The translations under genes were made by a program, and so were the position numbers. Positions 8,494 to 18,100 of a stretch of 64,000 nucleotides of DNA are shown one piece after another. The DNA is from Diplonema japonicum. Lineage: Eukaryota > Euglenozoa > Diplonemea > Diplonemida > Diplonemidae. Position 1 is the first letter of the stretch, and each line of letters opens with the position of its first letter. Location of the stretch: assembly GCA_964019335.1 (NCBI GenBank), contig OZ025716.1, positions 62,001-126,000 on the forward strand. Reading direction: 5' to 3'. The notes beneath the pieces were generated by a model that did no database searches, was not told the origin of the DNA, and saw only the letters and a list, made by a program, of their open reading frames with translations.

Positions 8494-10737
8494 ATGGACG
8501 TTCACAAAGCTTTGAAGGGGTACGGGATGACAGCCCGCGGGAAGGGGTACGGGATTGGAAACGGAAACTCCTTCTACGGAGTGGTCGGAGAGAAGACGGG
8601 AAAGAAGGGGAGCGACGTTAGGCGCCGCATGATACAAGAGCTGCGAGGAAGCGAGGAGTACCGGGCGAGTGTCATCGGAGACTACGACCTGTACTGCTCC
8701 CAGCACGCCAGGGAGGGGACCGCCGCGGACCCGGTTACCATCCAAGCCACCGCCCGCGCACTGAAGACCGACATCCACCTGATTACGGCCGACGACGGCG
8801 CCCTCATCGTCTCCCCTATCGTGGGAGAGTCCAAGTCCAAGAAGCAGCCCATCCACGTCGCCTTCGACGGCCGGGCATACCTCAACGCCACGGAGCCGTT
8901 CAACGTGAACGTGCTGAAGAAAGCTATGCAGCAGTTCAAGCTGCCACGGGTCGGGATTCCAACCTCAGACGGAGAGGCGAAGGCATGGAGGGGACCGAAC
9001 AGCAAGCCACCACGGAAGGAACCGCAGGCAAAGAAATGCTGGCTCCTCGAGCAGGGACAGTTCGACCTACCCTTCATAGAGTGGGAAGAGCTGGTGGCAG
9101 GGAAAGATGGCATAGCCATCGCGACCGAGGTCAACGTGGAGGAGGCAGAAAAGATGCCCTGGGACGGGAACAAGGCAGTCCTCCTCAAACGCAACGGCAA
9201 GGGTCGATACGAACACGACGTCGTGCTCAAGGCGGCTGGAGAGTACTCGAACAGGACAATGTTCTTGCACGTACTGAGCGGAAAGATCTCGCGCTCTCAA
9301 AAAAACAAAAACACGGTGGGTATTGACCTGGCCGCGATGTACACGCGGGTAGCTTTCGTCGTCTCGAAGACGCACACCCCAGCCCAGACTTGGGAGAGGG
9401 TGACCTCCGAACCCCGCAAGCTGGTCCAGGAGATGCTGGGCTGTAAGACGATCCACAGGATCGACAAGTACGTGGATGGACCGGCCCCAAGGGTTGACGT
9501 GCTCGTCACGATCGCAACCGAGAACCGCCGCCGCCTCGTAAGTGCATCCGGGAAGATGGGGATCTTCGTCAAGCCGAAGGACGTGGAGAAGTCCCCTGTC
9601 GCCTGGCTCCCGAAGGAGATCACTCTGGAAGAGGCACTCGAGCTGGCGGAGACTGAGAAGCAGGGGTTAGCGCTGCGCGAATCCGACGGCCGTCTCGGGG
9701 TGAGGACATCGGAGGAGAGGAAAACCACGCTCCTCGACAAGGTATTAGGCGAGGAGGAGCGACAACGCGGGCAGCATGGGGAGCCCAGGTGGCGTTTGTC
9801 GGGACTGTACGGGCAGTGCGGAGCCGAACACGTTGAGGCGATACTCGAGGCGATTAAGTGGGAGGCCGTCCCACTACACGGCGGATGGTGCAACAGCATG
9901 AGGTGCTGGTACATCCGAGGGGGCGAACCCCCAACCACGTCACTGAAGATCACGTCCCCAACTGGGCGGGTCCTCAACTGCAGGATAGCTCCCGACGTTA
10001 GAAACCCACCCACCAAAAAGACACCGCCAGCTCAGTCCTGGGGAAGGCCGAAAACGGGGACCACAAACAACGCGGGCAAGTCGTACCTCGGAGCAGTGAC
10101 GGGGTCCTCTCAACCAGACCACAAACCACCAGCTGCAGGAAAGAAGGTTGCCCCTACGGGTAAAGCCGCCCCACCGAAGTCCGGTAAGTCGCCCACAACA
10201 TCGAAGAAAGCCGATCCCCCGGCCTTTGAGGACCGCCTCACAGCAATCGAAAACGCACTTCGTAAACTTGCAGGGGAACCGGTCAGCGACGTCAAGCCGC
10301 CGGCTGAGGTGGTCAGTCTACGGAGGGAGAACGCGGAGCTACGGGAGGAGGTCCGGCAGATGCACATCCAGATGGCCGCGCTCACCGAGCAAATTAAGAG
10401 ACTCACGGAAGCGACGCTCTCGAAGCCCGTCCCCGGGAACCGGGCCCCGATGATGCGCCCTGCTGCCGGGGAGGAGATGATGGACGACTCCGAAGATGAC
10501 TTGGGTCCCCCCCCAACTGACGATGACACCGACATCGACCTGGACGAGGGCCCCGCCGACATTGACGACTGCCTGGGCAAGGGCATCTGCCACGTCTACA
10601 ACGGGACATATCAATGCTGGAAGGGTGTATGCCACTACTGCGGCGGGAACATCACAAAGAACAACCCAGCACAGACCTGCATATTACCAGACTGCAAAAG
10701 GGTAAAATGCCGCGGGTGCGAACAATGCGAACAATGA
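8494..10737 (+). CDS. Retrotransposon ORF1: degenerate OTU-like domain, coiled coil, Cys-rich tail
   Basis: The 747-residue product starts at the first ATG after the 5' UTR repeats. Residues about 5-140 resemble an OTU cysteine-protease fold: G-x-G-N-G-N-S-F-Y at 20-28 sits where OTU enzymes have D-G-N-C-L-F, and D-P-V-T-I-Q-A-T-A plus D-I-H-L-I follow as in the family. The catalytic Asp, Cys and His positions are N23, S26 and A128, so protease activity is not expected. The middle is unassigned. A Pro/Lys-rich linker (about 510-590) leads to a coiled coil (about 604-640, leucine/isoleucine heptads), an acidic stretch (about 655-690), and a C-terminal Cys/His-rich segment with four CxxC or similar pairs that could bind zinc and RNA. 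By analogy with other LINE ORF1 proteins it probably forms RNP particles with the element's RNA. It ends at TGA 10735-10737, in frame with ORF2. Confidence 0.85.
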   Translation: MDVHKALKGYGMTARGKGYGIGNGNSFYGVVGEKTGKKGSDVRRRMIQELRGSEEYRASVIGDYDLYCSQHAREGTAADPVTIQATARALKTDIHLITADDGALIVSPIVGESKSKKQPIHVAFDGRAYLNATEPFNVNVLKKAMQQFKLPRVGIPTSDGEAKAWRGPNSKPPRKEPQAKKCWLLEQGQFDLPFIEWEELVAGKDGIAIATEVNVEEAEKMPWDGNKAVLLKRNGKGRYEHDVVLKAAGEYSNRTMFLHVLSGKISRSQKNKNTVGIDLAAMYTRVAFVVSKTHTPAQTWERVTSEPRKLVQEMLGCKTIHRIDKYVDGPAPRVDVLVTIATENRRRLVSASGKMGIFVKPKDVEKSPVAWLPKEITLEEALELAETEKQGLALRESDGRLGVRTSEERKTTLLDKVLGEEERQRGQHGEPRWRLSGLYGQCGAEHVEAILEAIKWEAVPLHGGWCNSMRCWYIRGGEPPTTSLKITSPTGRVLNCRIAPDVRNPPTKKTPPAQSWGRPKTGTTNNAGKSYLGAVTGSSQPDHKPPAAGKKVAPTGKAAPPKSGKSPTTSKKADPPAFEDRLTAIENALRKLAGEPVSDVKPPAEVVSLRRENAELREEVRQMHIQMAALTEQIKRLTEATLSKPVPGNRAPMMRPAAGEEMMDDSEDDLGPPPTDDDTDIDLDEGPADIDDCLGKGICHVYNGTYQCWKGVCHYCGGNITKNNPAQTCILPDCKRVKCRGCEQCEQ

Positions 10738-10830
10738 CTCCATGAGGGCTCCCCCCAAACCCACCCCCCAAACCCATTCCCTCCGCCCCGTTCCCATCCT
10801 TCCAAATACAATCCGATACGCTTATCTGAC
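10735..10830 (+). promoter_or_regulatory. ORF1/ORF2 junction: single TGA in an otherwise open common frame
   Basis: ORF1 and ORF2 use the same frame. After the TGA at 10735-10737 there are 31 sense codons and no other stop before the ORF2 ATG at 10831. The stop is followed by C (TGAC), a context known to be leaky in many eukaryotes, and then by CTCCATGAGGG (10738-10748) and C-rich repeats. The same 11-mer recurs in the 3' UTR after the ORF2 stop (15052-15062). Possible explanations are stop readthrough, reinitiation, or a recent nonsense mutation in a formerly fused ORF. Confidence 0.6.
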
Positions 10831-10881
10831 ATGAAATTTGAACGTCTCACCGAACAGGGTATCGAACCCCACCCCGGACCA
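10831..10881 (+). promoter_or_regulatory. 2A-like ribosome-skipping motif at ORF2 N-terminus
   Basis: The first 17 codons end in G-I-E-P-H-P-G-P. The canonical 2A core is D-V/I-E-x-N-P-G-P, so Asp is Gly and Asn is His here. N-terminal 2A sequences are known in trypanosome and several animal LINEs. If ORF1 were read through, about 31 further residues would precede it and give a 2A of ordinary length. Confidence 0.5.
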
Positions 10882-13800
10882 GAGCCAGAACACGAGAAAT
10901 TCACCATTTTCACACACAACGGCTCATCACTTAACAACAGGCTGAGCGAGTACTCCACCGTCCTCCCGGACGCATTCTGCATCCAGGAGACAGCCCTCAC
11001 GGCTCAGACGCAGCTGGAAATCGAACACGTGCTGAGAGACGATGACTGGGGCAAACGATACGCCAGATTCTGGAGCAAGCCACAGCCAGGCAGGGAGTCC
11101 AGTGGTGTCACATCTCTGACGATAGCGAAACGGGGTGGTCTAGGAACCCTGGTGAAAAAACCACGTACGGCGGTGCGCTGTGAAACGAATGGGCCGCACA
11201 GGGACAGGTGGTCACACGTGAAGATCTCACTCGATGGAAGCAAACGGTGGCTTCACCTGATCAACGTCTACTGCCACTCGGGTCAGGACCAAGCCAAGAC
11301 GAAATACCGTGAAGAGCTTCTCCACTACATCCTTTGCCGTCTTAAGTTCGAACTGGGAGACGTGCCTGTGGCCGTGGTGGGCGATTTCAACACGGACGAA
11401 GTACGATCCCCCACGTTAAGGAAAGCTATACAGACAGACTGGGTAGACGCCGCTGCGTTCTGTGCAAGAAGGGATGGTGTACAGGCGGAGGACACGTTCG
11501 TTAGGACCAACTGCAGCACGAGGATTGACAGGGTCCTGCTGAATAACATCGCGGCCCAAGGTCTCGAACATTGCGGAGTAAGCGATATGATCACCGGGTC
11601 GGACCACCGATGCTTGTCGGTGACACTCAACATCCCAGCTTTTCGTCAAGAAGTCCTGAGGTACACCATCCCACAGGAGATACCGAAGACCAAGAAGGCG
11701 CCTGGCGAGGTGGCGAAGGCACTGATGCAGAAGTCGAGGTACCGGGAGTTCATAGCAGCACAGGAGCCCACCGAAGCTTTCTCGGAGATATCAGACCTCG
11801 CAGAGGAGTACCTATTACATGGGTACAAGGGGCCGACGCGCAGCGTGTACACCGGGAGAGGCAAAGTACGGGAACCTACGAAATCGGAGCTAAGTGCGAG
11901 GTCGGCGGAGTCGGCGGTCGGAGCGGCATCGAACAGACAACAAAGACTGGAAAAGCTGAAGCACAAGATCCGCAGTGCGCAACAGCAAATGCTAAGGCTT
12001 TATGAAAACGGACACTGCGGTCCGCTGCCGGTAGAGTTACGGAACGTCCTCAGAAATATTGCGACACTAGGAGAAGAACTGAAGGTTGACAACTGCCAGG
12101 TGGACGCGACAGGGGGTATCGACGGCATCAGGGAGGAGCTGGACATAGCAGAGGACTTCGCTCAGGGAATGCTATCAGAGCTACTCCAATACCGCAAGAG
12201 AATGCAGACGAAGGCCTACGAACGCTCAGTCCGTGCTGACTTTGGGAAAGAACGCAAGCACATCACAGCCTGGGTCAGAGACCGCCCAAACCAGAGAACG
12301 GACGTGGTTGAGGTAGCAGACGGGGGGGTGACGGCGAACCTACAGGAAATGGACAAGGTGATGCGGAACGCGTGGTCGGGCGTCTTCTGTGCGCGAACAC
12401 TCGAGGAAGAGCCACAGTATGAGCGGTTTGCACAACGTTACGGGGACCTGATCAAGAAAGCCCCAATGGCACGGACTCCCATCACAGCAGAACAGCTGAG
12501 GGAAGTGATCAGGAAGAAGCCGGAGAAAGGAGCATGTGGCGTGGACGGTTGGCGGATGAGTGAACTGAAGCGTCTCCCAACGAGCATCCTGAAGGCTTTC
12601 GCAGACCTCTTCAACCTGATCGAGGAAACAGGCCAGTGGCCGAGACAGATCACGACAGCACTGGTGTCCCTGATTCCGAAGGGTGAGGGGTCAGCACCAC
12701 TGAATCATCGTCCCATCACAGTGACCAGCACCATCTACCGCTTGTGGGCGTGTACGAGGCTGAAGGGTGTCCTTGACTGGCAAGAACGCTGGATCACGCC
12801 GAGACAGCACGGGTTTCGACCCAAACACAGTACGACAACTGCCCTCATGGAGTTATGTACCAAGCTGGAACTAGCTCTGGTGGAAGGAGAACCGCTGGAA
12901 GGACTAGCCCTAGACTTTCGAAAATGCTTCGATCTAGTGCCACAACGGCTGTCTCTCGACCTCATGGACGCCCTGGGGATGGACCAATCCATAGGGAGAG
13001 CACTCCAAGGGATGTACACCCAAATCACAAGGAGGTTCAAGTACCCCATAGGAGTGGGAGAAACATTTGAGACAACGAACGGCATTCTCCAAGGATGCCC
13101 CCTGTCAGTCATCGTCGTCAACGCCCTGTTGTCCATCATGGTGCGGGCAGTCGAGCAAGTCGCGCCAGACGCCGAAGTGCTAGCCTACGCTGACGACGCA
13201 TACCTGCTGGCAAAGCTGCGTGGCTCACTACAAGCTGCGGTCAATGGGACATTGGAGTTCTGCGACCTGACGGGGATGGAAATCAACAAGGAGAAGACTG
13301 TTGGTTTCGGCACTGCTGAAGATTTCAAGTCGAAAGTCATAGGAAACCGAACGGAGATGAGGAAAGGCTTGGAGGTCGCGGTACCCTACAAGACGGTGAC
13401 AGACCTCTGCGGACTGGGGGTGAAGATCAACACACGCAGGACAGGAACGACGTGGAACAAACCGACCACGGGGGCGCTTGGCTCGCTGGACCGACTGGGG
13501 GGCACAAGGATTGCTTTCGAAACCAAAGCACACTTGGTCAGCACGACGGTCCTGCCATCTTGCCTATACAGTGGGCCGTTCTCCCCTCCATGTGATGAGG
13601 CACTCAAGAAGCTAACGACGAAGATCACTTGTAACCTGTGGGGCCCTCATCACCGTGGACGGTCGCCCACCGCGGTAAACACAGTCCTGCTGAAGGGGCA
13701 CACCAATGACCCCCTTTCCTACGTAATGTACCACTCCCTGAAGGTAGTATCCGGAGCACTCGATGACAGTCGGCTACGGCAGAGATGCATGCAGATCGCT

Positions 13801-15024
13801 GCGGGGTATGACGCGGGTTCCATCCAGATGGGGCCGGTTGGCAACCTGGTCTGCCGGTGGCTTCCCCGAATAGGATGGAGTTGGGCGCAGCTACTAGGTT
13901 GCAACACATCTTGGGCCGAACGCGGACACATCTTTAGAGAGGTGGTGAGGAAGGCCCGAAGTAGGACGCTGGCGGTCGAGAGGAGCACGATAAGCGGGAT
14001 AGAGCCGGGGGCGGACCCCAAGACGAACCGATTATGGAGGACGGCCAAGGACCCGCTCATGTCCTACAGCCTGAGACGAGTGATCGCAGGAGGGGTTCCC
14101 TACCTAAACCCGCACGCAAATGCGAAGCGAAAGAGCGTCCCACTGGCGCCTGAAGGTGACGACAACGGTGACGACGAGGAGAACATGGGCCAGGCACCAA
14201 CGACGGAGGTATCGCACACGCAAGGATTCAGATGCGACCTGTGCAAGTCTCCACACCCGGACACGGTGACCTTACTCCGCCATCAGCTGTATGAGTGCGC
14301 CTGTGCACAAGAGGAACTGGCACTAGACGGAATGGAGCCGTTGCGCAACAGATCAGGATGGCCCCTATGTCTGGAGCTGCACGCGATACTGCCGAGGGGG
14401 CATGTCTTCGCACACCTGGAGAAGCTGCAGCGATACATGGCTGTGGTGGTCGGGAAACGGGATGTGGAGCTCATGCAAATAGACAACGCCAGCACACAGC
14501 CGCTGCCGTGGGTACGCAATGTGGAGGGAAGGAGATGCCTCGTGCCAACGGCGGGGGAGCTCGAAGGAGTGGGAGGAATCGTCGCAGAATTCCTGAACCC
14601 GCTGCTGCAGTGGTTGTCACAGCTACGATGGGTGAAGGAGGACACCAGCTCTGAAGTGTCAGCGGTGGAATTGGCCATCGACTTCGAATGGACGACAGGC
14701 AAGTTACTGGGGGGTCTGCTGGAAGATAGGGCTCGCAAGATCAAAGCACTGATAAGAAAGCTGAACGCGGCATGCAGGGCACGGAAGAAGCCACGCCCCT
14801 TCCCAGCAGATGAACAGAAGAGAGTGAAGTCCCTCATCGCAATAGGTGGGAAGACGGCTATGGGTTTCGCCAGGAGGCCCATCTTCGCCACCCACACCAC
14901 TCACGACAAGCTGATGGAACTGAAAGCCGCTTACAAGCGAGACCGCATCACACGACTCCGCAAGACGCTCAAGGCCTCGATTGGAACGAAAGCAATGCTC
15001 CAGAAGGGGAGTATAAAAAGATAA
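10831..15024 (+). CDS. Retrotransposon ORF2: APE endonuclease, reverse transcriptase, C2HC finger
   Basis: The product has 1397 residues. Residues 10-17 (G-I-E-P-H-P-G-P) resemble the end of a 2A ribosome-skipping peptide. Residues about 25-265 form an apurinic/apyrimidinic-type endonuclease with the expected catalytic positions: N30, E53 (Q-E-T), Y147, D185 and N187 (G-D-F-N), and S257-D258-H259. The reverse transcriptase spans about 555-850: an H-R-P-I motif, Q-H-G-F-R-P, motif A with D695 and D701, motif B G-I-L-Q-G-C-P-L-S, and motif C Y-A-D-D with D788 and D789. A C-terminal C-x2-C-x12-H-x4-C finger uses C1135, C1138, H1151 and C1156. This is the usual order for APE-type LINEs. The protein would nick the target and prime reverse transcription on element RNA. 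No RNase H is evident. Clade assignment (ingi-like or other) needs a tree. Confidence 0.93.
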   Translation: MKFERLTEQGIEPHPGPEPEHEKFTIFTHNGSSLNNRLSEYSTVLPDAFCIQETALTAQTQLEIEHVLRDDDWGKRYARFWSKPQPGRESSGVTSLTIAKRGGLGTLVKKPRTAVRCETNGPHRDRWSHVKISLDGSKRWLHLINVYCHSGQDQAKTKYREELLHYILCRLKFELGDVPVAVVGDFNTDEVRSPTLRKAIQTDWVDAAAFCARRDGVQAEDTFVRTNCSTRIDRVLLNNIAAQGLEHCGVSDMITGSDHRCLSVTLNIPAFRQEVLRYTIPQEIPKTKKAPGEVAKALMQKSRYREFIAAQEPTEAFSEISDLAEEYLLHGYKGPTRSVYTGRGKVREPTKSELSARSAESAVGAASNRQQRLEKLKHKIRSAQQQMLRLYENGHCGPLPVELRNVLRNIATLGEELKVDNCQVDATGGIDGIREELDIAEDFAQGMLSELLQYRKRMQTKAYERSVRADFGKERKHITAWVRDRPNQRTDVVEVADGGVTANLQEMDKVMRNAWSGVFCARTLEEEPQYERFAQRYGDLIKKAPMARTPITAEQLREVIRKKPEKGACGVDGWRMSELKRLPTSILKAFADLFNLIEETGQWPRQITTALVSLIPKGEGSAPLNHRPITVTSTIYRLWACTRLKGVLDWQERWITPRQHGFRPKHSTTTALMELCTKLELALVEGEPLEGLALDFRKCFDLVPQRLSLDLMDALGMDQSIGRALQGMYTQITRRFKYPIGVGETFETTNGILQGCPLSVIVVNALLSIMVRAVEQVAPDAEVLAYADDAYLLAKLRGSLQAAVNGTLEFCDLTGMEINKEKTVGFGTAEDFKSKVIGNRTEMRKGLEVAVPYKTVTDLCGLGVKINTRRTGTTWNKPTTGALGSLDRLGGTRIAFETKAHLVSTTVLPSCLYSGPFSPPCDEALKKLTTKITCNLWGPHHRGRSPTAVNTVLLKGHTNDPLSYVMYHSLKVVSGALDDSRLRQRCMQIAAGYDAGSIQMGPVGNLVCRWLPRIGWSWAQLLGCNTSWAERGHIFREVVRKARSRTLAVERSTISGIEPGADPKTNRLWRTAKDPLMSYSLRRVIAGGVPYLNPHANAKRKSVPLAPEGDDNGDDEENMGQAPTTEVSHTQGFRCDLCKSPHPDTVTLLRHQLYECACAQEELALDGMEPLRNRSGWPLCLELHAILPRGHVFAHLEKLQRYMAVVVGKRDVELMQIDNASTQPLPWVRNVEGRRCLVPTAGELEGVGGIVAEFLNPLLQWLSQLRWVKEDTSSEVSAVELAIDFEWTTGKLLGGLLEDRARKIKALIRKLNAACRARKKPRPFPADEQKRVKSLIAIGGKTAMGFARRPIFATHTTHDKLMELKAAYKRDRITRLRKTLKASIGTKAMLQKGSIKR

Positions 15025-15082
15025 CCCCCCCTAACCCACCCAAGGGCGGCCCTCCATGAGGGGGTTTGTCCTGCACTTTGAG
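15025..15082 (+). promoter_or_regulatory. Retrotransposon 3' UTR with CCCTC-CAT-GAGGG hairpin
   Basis: After the TAA there are C-rich runs and a 5-bp stem with a CAT loop (about 15050-15062), then TTTGTCCTGCACTTTGAG and the T run. The hairpin and the last 18 bases are preserved in the truncated copy at 59169-59249, consistent with a 3' end recognised by the element's reverse transcriptase. Confidence 0.6.
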
Positions 15083-15109
15083 TTTTTTTTTTTGAAACCT
15101 TTTGTAGCC

Positions 15110-15147
15110 CCCCCTTTTTTTGATCTTTTCTACTCTCAACTCTTTTC

Positions 15148-15180
<33 letters not shown>

Positions 15181-15192
15181 TGCAAAGTGAGA
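15110..15192 (+). promoter_or_regulatory. Pyrimidine tract, A30 and AG acceptor candidates before the 15193 gene
   Basis: A C7T7 stretch and TTTTCTACTCTCAACTCTTT (about 15110-15147) are followed by A30 (15149-15178), AG at 15178-15179 and another AG at 15186-15187, 6-15 bases upstream of the ATG. This is the arrangement of a trans-splice acceptor in Euglenozoa. It is duplicated at about 23884-23967. No spliced-leader gene is in the window to prove it. Confidence 0.4.
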
Positions 15193-18100
15193 ATGAGCGC
15201 CATCAGGGCACTGCTTGTTGCCCTGCTGTTCCCCCTTCATGCTTGGGCAGCCACCATCACCTTGCGTGTCACTACGAGTACGATTGCCGACAGCGATTCA
15301 CCTCACACCTTCACCCCAACTGTACACTCTTCGTCTGCAAGCTGCACTGCTACATCCATCTCAAATCCAAGTAATGGCGATGTGAACACTGTGACTGCAT
15401 CGTGCTCCTTCGCAGCGGCTGATATCTCTCAGGTGAGGATACCCAACAGCGGTCCTGACGGTTGGTACATAGCTAAAGCTGAGCTCCAGATCAATGGGGC
15501 GCGGATGCGGCTGTGGGCTGTGAACCTGTCCCCTCCTGCCTTCGAGACTTGGATTGACGATGACCCGGCCAAGCCCGATCACGCCACAGGGATCTGGGAG
15601 ATGCTCCCCTTGAGGATGCACTTCACCACCCAGTCTATCACCAACGCCGAGTCCGTCTCCACCTTCACCCCAAGCTTCATCTCCACAAGCAGTGCCACCT
15701 GTGCAGGGACATCCATTGCCGCCCCTGCACAGGGGGCAAGTTACTGGAGTGTTGCCGGTTGCTGGGCACTGTCCACCCTTGCGCGTGTTGAGATCACTTC
15801 CCCCAGTTCTGACTCTTGGGAAGTGCAAAAGGCCTCCATCGACAGGGGGGGTGGCACACTTGAGCAGTGGGTGGCCACCAACCAGGCCCCTCCCTCGCTG
15901 ACACCCATCATCGACGATGACGACCTTACAGAGTACAAGAAGGCCGTCCTGCAGGCACCGAACATCAAGGTCCGCATTGTCACAGCAGCCGCTCCGTCCA
16001 GTGCTAGTTCTGTCTACACATATGCACCGAAGTTCATCTCGAAGACAAGTGTCGTCTGTGATGGGTCAAGGGTTGTAGCGCCAGGACTGGGGAGCAGCAT
16101 CCTGTCTCTGGGTGTGTGCTCCTTCCCTCCTGAGGACCTTGAGCGGGTGGAGATATCTCAGCAAGGTAATGACGGCTGGGACATCTCTGAGCTGTATGTT
16201 GAAGTGGCTTCTGTTGAGCAGCAATGGTGGGCCATCAATGAGTCACCTGCGGCACGTAGCACTGTTGTGGATGGGGATGGTGCCACTCGGTACCTCAAGG
16301 CTATCTTTGCCTCTCTCATCACACCAGCTCCTGCAACTCCGGCACCGGCAACACCTGCGCCGGCGACACCGTCTCCAGCTACGCCTGCCCCATCAACACC
16401 TGCACCTGTGACGCCCGCACCAGCAACACCAGCACCTGCAACGCCCGCCCCTGTAACTCCCGCACCTGCAACATCAGCACCTTCAACACCAGCTCCAGCC
16501 ACGCCAGCCCCTTTAACATCAGCACCAGTAACTCCGTCCCCAGATACACCTGCTCCTGCAACTCCCGCACCTGCAACATCCGCGCCTTCAACATCAGCAC
16601 CAGCAACATCCGCACCTGCTACCCCCTCTCCAACAACGCCTGCCCCGGCAACACCATCACCAGCTACTCCTGTGCCCGTGACATCTGCCCCAGCAACACC
16701 AGCACCTTCAACAACAGTACCAGCTACACCCTCTCCAGCAACGCCTGCACCAGCAACATCCGCTCCTGCAACCGGAATACCTGGCATCCCTCCGACACTG
16801 GCGCCTCCAACTGCAACCCCAACAAACCCTCCTGACACACAGGCTCCTGCGACCTCTGCTCCTTCGACACCTGCCCCATCAACACCAGCACCCTCCACTC
16901 CTGCACCATCAACACCAGCACCTTCGACACCTGCCCCGGCAACACCAGCACCTGCAACTGGAATACCTGGCGTCCCTCCGACTCTGGCGCCTCCAACTGC
17001 AACCCCAACAAACCCTCCTGACACACAGGCTCCTGCGACCTCTGCTCCTTCCACACCTGCACCTGCAACATCAGCACCCTCTACTCTTGTTCCGGTAACA
17101 CCTTCTCCAGCAACACCTTCTCCTGCTACAACTGCTCCGTCAACTCCTTCACCAGCCACTCCTTCACCCTCCACTCCTTCGCCCTCCACTCCTGTCCCAG
17201 TAACTCCTTCTCCAGCAACACCAGTTCCAGTGACCCCGGTACCTTCCACCCCCAGCCCTGCAACTGCAGTTCCGTCAACCCCAGCACCCGTCACAGCGGC
17301 TCCCCATACCCCTGCGACCCTTGCTCCTGCAACTCTGTCCCCTGCTACCTTCGTCCCTGACACAATGTCGCCGCCAACAGCGTCCCCAGCCACACTTGTT
17401 CCGACAACCTCTGTCCCCACGAGCCCACCAGCAACCACCACTCCCGAAACCTTTTCCCCTGCGACCCAACCCCCAGCAACAGGCTCACCACCCACCGTGC
17501 CCCCCGCCACACCAGCACCCTCGATGCTGACACCCACCACGGGTATCCCTGCCACAGACACACCCGAGACACCAGCACCCGAGTTTGGAACAGGGGAAAC
17601 GATCTCATCTGTGGGGACTGTTGCGACTGGGGCGGCGGCCCTCGGGGCGGCAGGTGGGGCAGGGGCGGCGACACGGCTCGTCCTCGTCTCCGGGGCCTGC
17701 ACTGGGAACGGGGCCGACCGTCGCTTCCCCTTCCCCTTGCACCCCACAGGGATAAAGGTTGGGGGGAGTGAGGCTGCTGGGGCTGTGGTTGGAAACTTCG
17801 GGATCATGGTTGGGTTCACACTGCTGATGCGTGGGGTGCTTGAGGTCCTGCAGAGGGCACGAATGAAGTTCTTATCCCGTGTGATGGAGGGGGCGGACAC
17901 CCAAGGGCTTCTTCGCTTCCCTTCTGTTCCCTTGTTCGTGTTCACATGGCTGTACCAAGGGACGGCCTTGGGTGGGATGGCCTTGGTGATGCATCCACAA
18001 GGAGCAGGGAGTGTGGTTGGTGGCCTCGTCACTCTTGTGGCTTGTGTGGTTGCCCCAGTCTCCCTGTTCCGTGTGGTGGTTCGGGATATCCCTTCGAAGG

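Larger units (their letters stand above)
8244..15093 (+). mobile_element. Full-length non-LTR retrotransposon (LINE) at a filled site
   Basis: The empty site survives in the other tandem unit at 23848-23867, where a T11 run joins both flanks directly. Here the left flank ends after T6 (8238-8243) and the right flank resumes at 15094 after T11 (15083-15093). The inserted sequence is therefore about 6.84 kb plus T bases, and any target duplication lies inside the T run and cannot be sized exactly. Order: a 250-bp 5' UTR with two microsatellites, ORF1 (8494-10737), ORF2 (10831-15024), and a short C-rich 3' UTR with a hairpin, ending ACTTTGAG followed by T. Both ORFs are open and all endonuclease and reverse-transcriptase motifs are intact, so this copy looks young and possibly competent. 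No RNase H domain was recognised. Confidence 0.95.

Noticed and set aside
10735-10737. UGA as a sense codon in this organism
   Set aside because: Six of the seven surface-protein genes and several other frames end in TGA at conserved positions, and TGG is used for Trp, so the standard code fits.
10831-15024. RNase H domain in ORF2
   Set aside because: No D-E-D-D-type pattern could be placed between the reverse transcriptase and the C2HC finger.
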